From: CAVTPD01 sp963736575
GTDB taxonomy: Bacteria; Bacteroidota; Bacteroidia; Cytophagales; JAAEPT01
Reading direction: 5' to 3'
Assembly (NCBI GenBank): GCA_963736575.1
Contig: CAVTPD010000003.1
Location: 496,001-560,000, forward strand
DNA: 64,000 nucleotides
Below the pieces are notes generated by a model that saw only the letters and a program-made list of their open reading frames with translations, had not been told where the DNA came from and did no database searches. Below, piece after piece: positions 17,600 to 27,332 of this stretch. The first letter of the stretch is position 1; each line of letters starts with the position of its first letter. Made by a program: the position numbers and the translations under genes.

Positions 17600-20500
17600 G
17601 AGCTTCTACCTCCTTTCCTTTACTTTCTATTGATTTAAGTTTATTCTTTAGCATTACACGCTTGTAATCTTTAGGCATAACTTTAACAAACTTTTGAATT
17701 TCTTCATCCCAGTTGGTTAAGATTTTCTCAGCCACATCACTTTTCGTGTTAATGAAATGATTTGTTATTAATCTTCTCAGTTCTTCGTAATCTAGTTTTT
17801 CTAAAGCATCGAAGCCAATCATTTCCATGTTTACTTTAGACTTAAAGTCTCCTTCTTCATCGTAAATGAATGCCATACCACCGCTCATACCCGCAGCAAA
17901 ATTTCTACCGGTAGAACCTAGAATTACGACAGTACCGCCAGTCATGTATTCACAACCGTGATCACCAATACCCTCAATTACCGTTTTTGCACCCGAATTA
18001 CGGACACAGAAACGTTCGCCTCCAATACCTCTAATATAGGCTTCACCAGCAGTTGCGCCATAGAATGCTACATTACCTACAATAATATTTTTACTTGGTT
18101 CGTATGTAGTTCCTTTGTACGGTTTCAGAATTAACTTACTACCCGAAAGACCTTTACCAAAATAGTCATTGGCTTCACCTTCTATATCAAATGTAATACC
18201 CTTAGGGGTAAATGCACCAAAACTTTGGCCAGCTGAACCATGAATTTTATAACGAATAGTATCTTCAGGAAGACCTTCTGCTTTGTATCTCTTAGTAAGT
18301 TCATTTCCTAAGATTGTACCTGCCGCACGGTCTGTACTTACTATTTCAAACTCTCCTTTAACGTTTTTGCTATTAACAAGTGCTTCTTGTGCCTCTTCTA
18401 CAAATTTCCAATCAAGAACGTTTTCTAATTCATGATCCTGAGAAATTGAGTTGTAATAGGTTTCGCCTTCTGGATTTTCTTCTTTGTAAAGAATTTTAGA
18501 TAAGTCTAGCTTGTTGTATTTCCAATGAGAAATATCTTCTCTCATTTTTAATTTATCTGCTTGCCCTACCATTTCTTCTACAGAACGGAAACCAAGATCT
18601 GCCATAATTTCTCTTAAATCTTCTGCTAAGAATTTGAAGAAATTAACAACGTGATCTGGAGAAGCAGCAAAACGTTTTCTTAATGCTTTGTTTTGAGTGG
18701 CAATACCAACTGGGCAAGTATTTAAGTGACACTTACGCATGATAATACAGCCTTCTACAACAAGAGCAGCCGTAGCCACACCCCATTCTTCAGCACCTAA
18801 TAGAGCAGCAATTGCTAAATCTCTACCAGTCTTCATTTGCCCATCTGCTTGAACTACAATTCTGCTTCTAAGTTTATTCTTAACAAGCGTTTGGTGCGTT
18901 TCAGCTAAACCAAGCTCCCAAGGTAAGCCAGCGTGACGAATAGAAGTCAATGGTGATGCACCAGTACCACCATCGTGTCCTGCAATTAGAACTACATCGG
19001 CCTTACCTTTACAAACACCTGCTGCAATTGTACCAACCCCAGCTTCAGATACCAATTTAACGTTGATACGTGCTTTACGGTTAGCATTTTTTAAATCGAA
19101 GATTAATTGAGATAAATCTTCAATTGAATAAATATCATGATGCGGAGGAGGTGAGATTAAACCTACACCCGGTGTAGAGTGTCTTACTCTACCAATCCAG
19201 TCATCAACTTTATGTCCAGGTAACTGACCGCCTTCACCAGGCTTAGCTCCCTGAGCCATTTTAATTTGAATTTCATCTGCATTTGACAAGTAATAAGAAG
19301 TCACACCAAATCTACCTGATGCTACTTGCTTAATTGCCGAACGCTCCCAATCACCATTTGGTTTTTTATAAAAACGAGATGGATCTTCACCACCCTCACC
19401 AGAGTTAGATTTACCACCAATTCTGTTCATGGCAATGGCCAAGGTAGAATGTGCCTCATGAGAAATTGAACCGAAAGACATGGCTCCCGTTGCAAATCTT
19501 TTGAAAATATTTTCTACTGGCTCTACCTCAGATAAAGGAATTGGACTTTTATTCGTGAATTCTAATAAACCTCTAAGTGTAGCTGCTTTCTCTGTTTGGT
19601 TGTTAATTTCCCTAGCGTATTTTTTATACACTTGGTAATCATCCGTTTTAGAAGCATGCTGTAAATAGTGAATTGAAGTTGGATTGAATAAGTGGAATTC
19701 ACCTCTTCTTTTCCATTGGTAAAAACCACCAACTTCTAACTTTTTATTTATTGTTTCTTTATCCTTAGGGAACGCTAACGAATGCTTAATTAAAGCTTCT
19801 TGAGCTAATCCGTCGAAAGTCATACCCCCAACTCTAGATGTAGTTCCAATAAAGCATTTATCAACTACTTCATTCGCTATACCTAAAGCTTCAAATATTT
19901 GAGCGCCATGGTAAGATTGAAGTGTTGAGATCCCCATTTTAGAGAAGATTTTTCTTAAGCCATATGAACCCCCTTTAATAAATCCTTGAATTAAATCTTC
20001 ATCAGATTTACCGCCAGGTATTAAGCCACTTCTGTTTAATCCTTTAATAGTTTCAAAGGCTAAGTAAGGATTAACTGCTTCGGCACCATAACCAACTAAA
20101 GTTGCAATATGGTGTGTCTCTCTAATGTCGCCAGATTCAACCACAATACCAGCACTTGCTCTTTTACCTGCTCCAATTAAAGCATGGTGAACAGCACCTG
20201 TAGCCATTAAAGCCGGAATAGGAACTCTTTGGCTGGAAACAGCTTTGTCTGAAAGAATTAAGATATTTACACCATCTTTCACTGCCTGAACAGCTTCAGC
20301 ACAAACTCTGTCAATTTCTTTTTCTAATACACCATTTTCATCTGATGTAGGGAAAGTAATATCAATCACTTTTGAGTCATAACCTTTATGGTTAATCTTC
20401 TTAAGTTTTGCTAAGTAGTTGTTGGTTAAAATTGGATGGCTTAACTGAATTTTAGAACAGTGCTCTGGCCCAACTTTATTAATGTTGTGTGATTTACCAA

Positions 20501-22142
20501 CATAAGTAACCAAGGACATTACCATTTTCTCTCTAATTGGGTCGATTGGAGGATTGGTTACCTGCGCAAACAACTGTTTAAAGTAGTTGGAAATATGTTG
20601 AGCTTGATCTGATAATATTGGTAAAGCAGCATCGGTACCCATAGAACCCAATGGTTCGTTAGCCAATCTAGCTAAAGGTCCAATAACAGTTTTTAAATCT
20701 TCTGAAGAATAACCAAAAGCTTGTTGTCTGTTTAATAACAGTTCGTCATCAAAGGTTTCATCCGCTTTTTGTTCAGCAAGATCAGCAATGTGTATTTTAT
20801 TTTCTTTTAACCATTTACCGTAAGGCTCTCTGGTACAGATATCTTTTTTAAGCTCTTCGTCAGATATTATTCTTCCTTGCTCTAAATCGGCAACAAATAT
20901 TTTACCCGGTTGAAGACGGCCTCTTAAAACAACTTTAGCTGGATCTACTCTTAAAACACCTGCTTCTGACGCCATGATTAACATATCATCATCAGTAAGA
21001 AGGTATCTAGAAGGTCTTAATCCATTTCTATCTAAGGTAGCACCAACAATTTTACCATCTGTAAACGAGATAGACGCAGGTCCATCCCATGGCTCCATAA
21101 TGGTAGAGTGATACTCATAGAATTCTTTTTTGTAATCTTCTATGTGGTCATTACCATCCCAAGCTTCAGGAATAAGCATCATCATTACATGAGGAAGAGA
21201 ACGACCTGAATGTAACAACAATTCTACAGCATTATCTAGATTGGCAGAATCTGATTGTGCGTGATCACAAACAGGCTTAATCATCTCCAACTCTTCCGCC
21301 GTAAAGTATTCTGAAGTTAAAATAGCTTCTCTTGCAGCCATCCAGTTTACATTACCTCTAACCGTGTTAATTTCACCGTTATGAGCAATATACCTGAAAG
21401 GTTGAGCCAGTTTCCATTTAGGAAATGTATTAGTAGAGAAACGAGAGTGAACTACTGCTAAAGCAGATTCTACATCTTTATCCTTAAGATCTACATACAA
21501 TTGGCCTACTTGCTCGGTAGTTAACTGACCTTTGTATACAATTGTTTTGTAAGAGAAAGTAGTATAATAAAATTCATCTTCAGAATCTTCCAGCTCTTTA
21601 TGAACTATATGAGACGAATAATTTCTTACTATATATAATTTTCTTTCGAACTCATCTTCATTCATGGTTGCCGGCTTAGCAACAAATAATTGCTCAACCG
21701 TTGGTTCAACCGCTTTAGAAGATGGCCCAATCATAGAATTATCTTTAGGAACCTTACGGTAACCCAAAATTTCAATCCCAAATTTATCTAATGCGTCTTT
21801 AATTACTTTTTTACAGAAATCTTCTCTGGTTTTATCTGTTGGGAAGAAAACTTGCCCTACACCATATTGACCAAAATCCGGCAACTGAAACCCTAAGTCT
21901 TTCGTGACTTTTTGAAAGAATTTATGGGGAACCTGTATTAAAATACCAGCTCCGTCCCCTGTGTTAGTTTCGCAACCACAAGCACCTCTATGCTCCATCC
22001 TGCTAAGCATTAATAACGCCTGCTCAACAGTCTCGTGAGATTTCTTGTTTTTCAAATTGGCTACGAACCCAATACCACAAGCATCGTGCTCGAATTTCGG
22101 ATCGTATAAACCTTGATTAACTTTTTTCATACTCAAGCCCAA
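17592..22142 (-). CDS. gltB: Glutamate synthase large subunit
   Basis: The 1516-residue subunit makes two glutamates from glutamine and 2-oxoglutarate. The amidotransferase nucleophile is Cys22 in HDACGIGF, preceded by a short propeptide that is normally removed. The Ntn domain runs to ~430, followed by a central domain, the FMN-binding synthase domain with GEGGEDPSRF and GHDGGTGASPL, the 3Fe-4S Cys set in CHLNTCPVG near residue 1140, and the C-terminal beta-helix domain. A start four codons later (MKKVNQGLYD, 22130) is equally possible. gltD follows and overlaps it by eight bases. Confidence 0.97.
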   Translation of the reverse strand: MGLSMKKVNQGLYDPKFEHDACGIGFVANLKNKKSHETVEQALLMLSRMEHRGACGCETNTGDGAGILIQVPHKFFQKVTKDLGFQLPDFGQYGVGQVFFPTDKTREDFCKKVIKDALDKFGIEILGYRKVPKDNSMIGPSSKAVEPTVEQLFVAKPATMNEDEFERKLYIVRNYSSHIVHKELEDSEDEFYYTTFSYKTIVYKGQLTTEQVGQLYVDLKDKDVESALAVVHSRFSTNTFPKWKLAQPFRYIAHNGEINTVRGNVNWMAAREAILTSEYFTAEELEMIKPVCDHAQSDSANLDNAVELLLHSGRSLPHVMMMLIPEAWDGNDHIEDYKKEFYEYHSTIMEPWDGPASISFTDGKIVGATLDRNGLRPSRYLLTDDDMLIMASEAGVLRVDPAKVVLRGRLQPGKIFVADLEQGRIISDEELKKDICTREPYGKWLKENKIHIADLAEQKADETFDDELLLNRQQAFGYSSEDLKTVIGPLARLANEPLGSMGTDAALPILSDQAQHISNYFKQLFAQVTNPPIDPIREKMVMSLVTYVGKSHNINKVGPEHCSKIQLSHPILTNNYLAKLKKINHKGYDSKVIDITFPTSDENGVLEKEIDRVCAEAVQAVKDGVNILILSDKAVSSQRVPIPALMATGAVHHALIGAGKRASAGIVVESGDIRETHHIATLVGYGAEAVNPYLAFETIKGLNRSGLIPGGKSDEDLIQGFIKGGSYGLRKIFSKMGISTLQSYHGAQIFEALGIANEVVDKCFIGTTSRVGGMTFDGLAQEALIKHSLAFPKDKETINKKLEVGGFYQWKRRGEFHLFNPTSIHYLQHASKTDDYQVYKKYAREINNQTEKAATLRGLLEFTNKSPIPLSEVEPVENIFKRFATGAMSFGSISHEAHSTLAIAMNRIGGKSNSGEGGEDPSRFYKKPNGDWERSAIKQVASGRFGVTSYYLSNADEIQIKMAQGAKPGEGGQLPGHKVDDWIGRVRHSTPGVGLISPPPHHDIYSIEDLSQLIFDLKNANRKARINVKLVSEAGVGTIAAGVCKGKADVVLIAGHDGGTGASPLTSIRHAGLPWELGLAETHQTLVKNKLRSRIVVQADGQMKTGRDLAIAALLGAEEWGVATAALVVEGCIIMRKCHLNTCPVGIATQNKALRKRFAASPDHVVNFFKFLAEDLREIMADLGFRSVEEMVGQADKLKMREDISHWKYNKLDLSKILYKEENPEGETYYNSISQDHELENVLDWKFVEEAQEALVNSKNVKGEFEIVSTDRAAGTILGNELTKRYKAEGLPEDTIRYKIHGSAGQSFGAFTPKGITFDIEGEANDYFGKGLSGSKLILKPYKGTTYEPSKNIIVGNVAFYGATAGEAYIRGIGGERFCVRNSGAKTVIEGIGDHGCEYMTGGTVVILGSTGRNFAAGMSGGMAFIYDEEGDFKSKVNMEMIGFDALEKLDYEELRRLITNHFINTKSDVAEKILTNWDEEIQKFVKVMPKDYKRVMLKNKLKSIESKGKEVEAHG

Positions 22143-22219
22143 TGTTACGATTTGTTTATGTTTATGCAGTTATCTAAACTTAATTTTTAGACGTGCTTAA
22201 ATTGAAATATCGAAGTTGA

Positions 22220-22227
22220 CAAAATTA
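22220..22227 (-). promoter_or_regulatory. -7 promoter element upstream of gltB
   Basis: Read on the minus strand it is TAATTTTG, matching TAnnTTTG, with a leader of roughly 70 bases to the gltB start. No clear -33 element. Confidence 0.4.
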
Positions 22228-22356
22228 GCAAAAAATGAAGAAAAAGCTAGTGGACATTTCGAACTAATTAACTATCTTAGTTAGAATGCCTAAATTAGAA
22301 TTCTTCTTAATTAGCCGTATACGTTTGAATTAATGAGAGTTCTGAAGTTTCTTTGA

Positions 22357-23748
22357 GTGATGAATAGGAGAAAATATATTAATGAGGAGATAGAAAGAAA
22401 TGATTTTACTGAAACGTTAATTATCGTTACTGGTATTTTCTTTATTTGGGGATTCATTACCAGTATGAACAGCATCCTTCTACCTAAGTTAGAGGTTGTT
22501 CTTCAGCTAGATACGTTCAGTACTATTTTAGTTCAGTCGTCTTTTTTTGCTGCCTATTTTATCATTTCCCTCATCTATTTCATTATTTCCACCAACATTA
22601 AGGACCCTATATTAACTTTCGGGTTTAGAAAAATAATTATAATAGGAATTACAATTGCAGGTATTGGTTGTGCCTTGTTCTATCCGGCAGCAGAATACCA
22701 AGAATATAGTTTCTTTATTACAGCATTATTTATTTTAGCGGCAGGTATTGCCATATTACAAATTGGAGCCAACCCATACGTTGTTTTATTAGGCAAAGAA
22801 CGGAACAGTGCCAGCCGATTAATCCTTTCACAGGCCTTTAACTCACTAGGAACTACTTTAGCCCCGTTTACCAGCTTATTAATATTTACTAATACACAAA
22901 GTTACGAATCGGCAGATACAGTAAAACTACCTTATTTAGCATTGGCCGCCTCTTTAGTATTCTTTGCTATTTTGCTAAGAACAAGTTCATTTTCAAATAT
23001 TTTTAATCAAGATCAATTATCTAAATCTGAGGGCACAGAAGGTTCTATTCTGAAGGAAAAACATTTGCTACTAGGCGTTATAGCCATTTTTATGTATGTA
23101 GGTGGTGAAGTAAGTATTGGTAGTTACATTGTTCCTTTTATTAAAGCAGAAAATTTAGGCTCAATTGGGATAGAAGACTCAGGTACATTTTTGTCGTTGT
23201 ATTGGGGTGGAGCCATGGTTGGCCGTTTTAGTGGGGCATTGCTTCTATCTAAAATGAATAAACAACAACGCTATAGAATTAATGCCTTTCTAATAATATT
23301 AGTTATCACTATAAGTTTCTTAATTTCTGAAAATCTAATTCAATCTATTTTATTGATTTTCATTTTTTGCTTGCATTTCTTTGGTTTTTATTTGGGTAAA
23401 TACAGAGCCAATAAGACTTTAGGTGTATTTTCAATCATCATTATTTTACTATTAACCTTAGGCGCATTTTCACATGGAAAAATTGCTCTATGGGCTATTA
23501 TTTCTATTGGTTTGTTTAACTCCATTATGTTTCCTGTGATTTTCACCCTAGGTATTAAAAACTTAGGTTATAAAACCTACCAAGGTTCTAGTTTATTGGT
23601 AATGGGGATTGTAGGCGGTGCTTTAATCCCACCACTTCAGGAAGTTTTAAGCGAATCAATAGGCATTCAAAAATCATATTTACTTCCTATTGTCTGTTAT
23701 ATCTATGTAGCTTTTTATGGTTTTAAAGGCTTTGCTATGCGTAGTTAA
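22357..23748 (+). CDS. Sugar MFS transporter of the FucP/GluP type
   Basis: A 463-residue inner-membrane protein with about 12 hydrophobic segments. The N terminus has the FHS (fucose/glucose/galactose:H+) pattern: FFIWGFITSMNSILLPKLE in helix 1, SSFFAAYFIISL in helix 2, and GIAILQIGANPYVVLLG in helix 4, where N and P residues line the sugar path in the family. It probably takes up a hexose or deoxyhexose with protons; the specific sugar is not readable. A charged linker near residue 220-235 separates the two halves. It diverges from gltB and stands before aat, with no sugar catabolic genes nearby. Confidence 0.83.
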   Translation: MMNRRKYINEEIERNDFTETLIIVTGIFFIWGFITSMNSILLPKLEVVLQLDTFSTILVQSSFFAAYFIISLIYFIISTNIKDPILTFGFRKIIIIGITIAGIGCALFYPAAEYQEYSFFITALFILAAGIAILQIGANPYVVLLGKERNSASRLILSQAFNSLGTTLAPFTSLLIFTNTQSYESADTVKLPYLALAASLVFFAILLRTSSFSNIFNQDQLSKSEGTEGSILKEKHLLLGVIAIFMYVGGEVSIGSYIVPFIKAENLGSIGIEDSGTFLSLYWGGAMVGRFSGALLLSKMNKQQRYRINAFLIILVITISFLISENLIQSILLIFIFCLHFFGFYLGKYRANKTLGVFSIIIILLLTLGAFSHGKIALWAIISIGLFNSIMFPVIFTLGIKNLGYKTYQGSSLLVMGIVGGALIPPLQEVLSESIGIQKSYLLPIVCYIYVAFYGFKGFAMRS

Positions 23749-23845
23749 ATAAGTCTTTTTACATTTACTGAGAAAATTCCCTATTCTGATTACTCCAGTC
23801 ATTTAATGGTCTTTTGTTTAAAACAATAATCAGTATTTATAAATA

Positions 23846-24520
23846 ATGTCTATTTATTTTCTTCCCGAAGATGATTTTACCTTTCCTGACCCCAACTTAG
23901 CCGATGAAGAAGGGATATTGGCTGTAGGAGGAAATCTAAGAGAGGAAACATTAATAGATGCCTATTCATTAAGTTTATTCCCTTGGTTTGAACCCGATTC
24001 ACCCATTGTATGGTGGACGCCTAATCCTAGATTTGTACTTCATCCTGAAAATATTCGCATTCAAAAAAGCATGCGCTCTATTTTTAACCAAGGCAAATTT
24101 CAATTCAGTTTTAATACTTGCTTTTCAGAAGTATTGATGAATTGTGCCGCCATTGAAAGAAAAGAACAAGATGGAACATGGATTGACGAAAGGATAAAGA
24201 CCGCTTTTACAAACCTTCATAAAAGTGGCTGGTGTCATTCGATAGAGGTATGGCGGCAAGATAAATTAGTAGGCGGCTTATATGGATTGCTTATAGGTAA
24301 TGTTTTCTTTGGTGAATCCATGTTCTCTTTGGAACAAAATGCCTCGAAAGCAGGTTTAATATACTTATGTAAGAACCACAAACAGTTAGGAATTAGGCTG
24401 ATAGATTGCCAAGTTCATACCGAACATTTAGAGTTTTTAGGAGCCGATTTTATGGATAGAACAGAGTTTTTACGTATTTTAGAAAACAATCCAAAACAGA
24501 AACATATCATTAAATTATAA
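23846..24520 (+). CDS. aat: Leucyl/phenylalanyl-tRNA-protein transferase
   Basis: Adds Leu or Phe from aminoacyl-tRNA to N-terminal Arg or Lys of proteins, marking them for the N-end-rule ClpAP/ClpS route. The 224 residues show the family order: IYFLPEDDFTFPDPNLADEEGILAVGGNL at the N terminus (shortened here to IYFLPEDDFTFPDP), FPWFEPDSPIVWWTPNPRFVL, DGTWIDERIKTAF, and the GNAT-like core GGLYGLLIGNVFFGESMFS with a final IDCQVHTEHLEFLGA. The DUF4197 gene begins three bases after the stop, so the two are probably co-transcribed. Confidence 0.95.
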   Translation: MSIYFLPEDDFTFPDPNLADEEGILAVGGNLREETLIDAYSLSLFPWFEPDSPIVWWTPNPRFVLHPENIRIQKSMRSIFNQGKFQFSFNTCFSEVLMNCAAIERKEQDGTWIDERIKTAFTNLHKSGWCHSIEVWRQDKLVGGLYGLLIGNVFFGESMFSLEQNASKAGLIYLCKNHKQLGIRLIDCQVHTEHLEFLGADFMDRTEFLRILENNPKQKHIIKL

Positions 24521-24523
24521 ACC

Positions 24524-25399
24524 ATGAACCTTATAAAACGCGTTTTATTTGCTCTTACCATTGCACTTTTATTTACTTCATGTTCTAAAGAAGAAGCAAA
24601 AAAATATCTTGATGGCCTTTTCCAAACAGATCTTTCAGATTCAGAAGTGGCTGAAGGTTTAAAAGTGGCGCTTAAAGTAGGTACAGATACAGCTTCTGGT
24701 CAATTGAGTATCCAAGATGGGTATTACAAAGATTTAGCTGTTAAAATATTTCTTCCAGACGATATTAATACGGTTATAAATACTTTTAAAAGTAAAGCGG
24801 TTACAAAATATGGGATTACAGTAACTGGTGCCGATTTATACAATGGTTATAGCAACTCATTGTTAAACATTAATATCCCTAGTTTAAAATCAAAAGAAGA
24901 TGATTTAATTCTAGGTATTAATCGTGCAGCAGAAGCAGCTGCCAATGAAGCAGCTCCAGTTTTTATAGACGCTATAACTGGTATGACAATTTTTGATGCT
25001 AAAAACATTTTATTTACTGAAGATACAACAGCAGCAACAACTTATCTAATAGGAAAAACTTCGCAAAGCCTTTTTGAAAATTACGAGCCTAAAATAGATG
25101 CTGCCTTAAACAGTGTTAAAATAAACAATACTAGTGTGGTTAAAGTATATGAAGACTATATAAACCAGTACAACACTATTTTAAGCACTTCTATTGGAAC
25201 AACTACAATTGGCCAAGAGATGAATTTAAGCGTTATTGCAGCCAGTGACTTATCTGCTTATTCAACACAAAAAGGACTAGACGGTATTTACTTAAAGGTT
25301 TCTGAAGAAGAAGGTGCCATTAGAAGAGATCCTTTAGCAAGAGTAACCGAAATTTTGGAAAAAGTATTTAGCGAATTAGATAATCGCACCAAGCAATAA
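24524..25399 (+). CDS. DUF4197 lipoprotein
   Basis: A 291-residue protein with a signal peptide and lipobox (LLFTSCSKEE, Cys ~20). The mature part matches the DUF4197 pattern: SEVAEGLKVALKVGTDTASGQLS, YYKDLAVKIFLP, INRAAEAAANEAAPVFIDAI, MTIFDAKNIL and a C-terminal LDGIYLKVSEEEGAIRRDP. The function of DUF4197 is unknown; the conserved helices suggest a periplasmic, lipid-anchored protein. It starts three bases after aat and its end overlaps the converging chromate transporter gene by 24 bases. Confidence 0.85.
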   Translation: MNLIKRVLFALTIALLFTSCSKEEAKKYLDGLFQTDLSDSEVAEGLKVALKVGTDTASGQLSIQDGYYKDLAVKIFLPDDINTVINTFKSKAVTKYGITVTGADLYNGYSNSLLNINIPSLKSKEDDLILGINRAAEAAANEAAPVFIDAITGMTIFDAKNILFTEDTTAATTYLIGKTSQSLFENYEPKIDAALNSVKINNTSVVKVYEDYINQYNTILSTSIGTTTIGQEMNLSVIAASDLSAYSTQKGLDGIYLKVSEEEGAIRRDPLARVTEILEKVFSELDNRTKQ

Positions 25400-26599
25400 A
25401 GCTAAAATAATTAGAACGGGGGAAGGTATCTTTCCCCACACTAAAATTAGAAAGCTGCCAATAAGAACCGCTAAATTAATTAGTCCAATTTGTGATGTAG
25501 GCATTAGATTTACAGAGTCCATTAATAAAAAAGAAGCTGCAAAAACCAACCCCGTACCAGCAGCACTTACTCCAGTTAAGGAAGCTCTAATTGGTCTATA
25601 GTTTTTTAATTGTTCCCAGAACCTATGAACAAAAAATATTAAGAATATCCCTGGCAAGAAAACTGCTAACAGAGAAACAATCCCCCCAAAAACTTGTGAG
25701 GAAGTTACATAACCTTGCATAGACATTGTACCCACATAGCCTGCTACAGAAAACACAGGACCTGGCATAGCATTTACAAAAGCAATACCAGATAAGAATT
25801 CGCTAGAATTTAAATATCCTTTATAATCTACAAACTGGGCTTTTAATAAAGGAATAAGCACTTGCCCGCCACCAAAAATAAGGCTCCCATTTCTATAAAA
25901 ATTCTCAAATAATAATAGAATTCTATTGGAGTAGACGTTACCTAAAACAGCTGCAATAGCAAAAACTGAAACAAAGCAGATGAAATAATCCCATTTAATC
26001 TTTATTCGCTCTTTCCGGAATACTTTTTTATGTTTCTCATAATTGAAAGAGGTAATTATACCACTTACAATTAACAATAACGGATAAAGAACCGCTGCTA
26101 AAGTACTTCCTTGTAACCATTGGGTTATCACATAAGCAGAGATCAAACTGAAAAGCATTAATACTAGCGTTATATCTTTTTTAATAACTTTTGTAGCAAT
26201 TTTATACCCCGCAAAAAAAATAAAACTTATTGCCATGGGCTGAATAAACCTAGTAAAACTAAGATCTACACCTTTTTCTTCTAGATCTCTTGTATACAGT
26301 GCTATAATTATCATTAAAGAACCCGCTGGAAATACCCAAACTAAAAAGGTAAGAAGTGCCAACGGCACCCCTCCTTTTTTTAATCCAATAGCAATAATGG
26401 TTTGTGTAGAAGTTGGCCCAGGTAAAATTTGACATAATGCATTCAGCTCAATTAATTCTTCCTCTGAAAGATAAGCTCTCTTCTTAACTAACAACTCGAA
26501 CATCATGGCAATATGAGCTTGAGGGCCTCCAAAAGCAGAAACGGCCAGTACTAGGACATCTTTTAAAAATAATATGTAACGAAAGAATTTAAAAGACAT
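25376..26599 (-). CDS. chrA: Chromate transporter family protein, long form
   Basis: CHR-superfamily carriers export chromate, but many members have unknown anions. The 407 residues contain both homologous halves of the long form. The N half has FGGPQAHIAMMFE, ELNALCQILPGPTSTQTIIAIG and GVPLALLTFLVWVFPAG. The C half has FGGGQVLIPLLKAQFVDYKGYLNSSEFLSGIAFVNAMPGPVFSVAGYVG (quoted in part: FGGGQVLIPLL, NAMPGPVFSV). About ten membrane segments. Here it follows the GGGP synthase gene with a six-base gap, so it is probably in one transcript with that gene and the LOG gene. No other metal-resistance genes are near, so a role in chromate resistance is not shown. Confidence 0.87.
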   Translation of the reverse strand: MSFKFFRYILFLKDVLVLAVSAFGGPQAHIAMMFELLVKKRAYLSEEELIELNALCQILPGPTSTQTIIAIGLKKGGVPLALLTFLVWVFPAGSLMIIIALYTRDLEEKGVDLSFTRFIQPMAISFIFFAGYKIATKVIKKDITLVLMLFSLISAYVITQWLQGSTLAAVLYPLLLIVSGIITSFNYEKHKKVFRKERIKIKWDYFICFVSVFAIAAVLGNVYSNRILLLFENFYRNGSLIFGGGQVLIPLLKAQFVDYKGYLNSSEFLSGIAFVNAMPGPVFSVAGYVGTMSMQGYVTSSQVFGGIVSLLAVFLPGIFLIFFVHRFWEQLKNYRPIRASLTGVSAAGTGLVFAASFLLMDSVNLMPTSQIGLINLAVLIGSFLILVWGKIPSPVLIILALLLGAII

Positions 26600-26605
26600 C
26601 TACTT

Positions 26606-27332
26606 CTAGTTTAACTTCTTTACACTATTTAAAAACATGGTTTCAGAAGCAGATAAATTTTCAAGAGCGTTTCCTACTACAACAGCGGTAGCACCTGCTT
26701 TAAAAAAACCTTCAATTTCTTCTTTAGTTCTGTATGCCTCCACCTACAATAATAGGCAAATCAACCGTATCATAAACAGACTTAACCACATCACATGATA
26801 TTAATTCGGTAGCACCACTTCCACCTTCAAGATAGATTAATTTTAGCCCTAATTGTTCACCCGCTAAGGCAGTAGCACAAACTATATCTATTTTATGATT
26901 CGGAATAGAATCGGTACCACTCACATAATGAACAGCCGTTTTATTATCACCCACAAGTATGTAGCCTGTAGGTACAATATCCAAATCCATTTTTTTTATA
27001 TTAAATGAAGATTTTACATGCTGTCCTATTAAATACTCTGAATTTCTACCCGATATAAGTGAAAGTAATAAAATACCATCTGCTTCATTAGTTAACTGTG
27101 AAGAGTCACCAGGGAAAAGATAGACACGTTTACCCGACAAGATTTTTACCGACTTAGCCGTTTCTTGGGTAGACCCTGTTGTGATTATACTGCCGCCTAC
27201 TAAATAAAAATCTACTGCTTCACAATCTTGGAATGTTTCAATTTTAAATTTATCTGGATCAATTAACTGAAAAATTAATTTATCGTCGGCCTTCCTAGCA
27301 TCAAATAACAACTCGGAAAGAGAAAATCCCAT
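26606..27332 (-). CDS. Geranylgeranylglyceryl phosphate synthase (GGGPS/PcrB family), apparent 1-base frameshift
   Basis: Family enzymes join a polyprenyl diphosphate, usually geranylgeranyl, to sn-glycerol-1-phosphate through an ether bond. The TIM-barrel marks are visible: FQLIDPDKF, VGGSIITTGS, LFPGDSSQL, TGYILVGDNKTAVHYVSGT, YLEGGSGA and PIIVGGGI. The frame closes at 26724 right after GGGIQN, but the next frame continues as RTKEEIEGFFKAGATAVVVG to a stop at 26606. Dropping one base near 26732 gives GGGI-RTKEE and a ~241-residue protein of normal length. The repaired end leaves six bases to the chrA start. The break is probably a sequence error. The start overlaps the LOG gene stop by one base. 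Confidence 0.87.
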
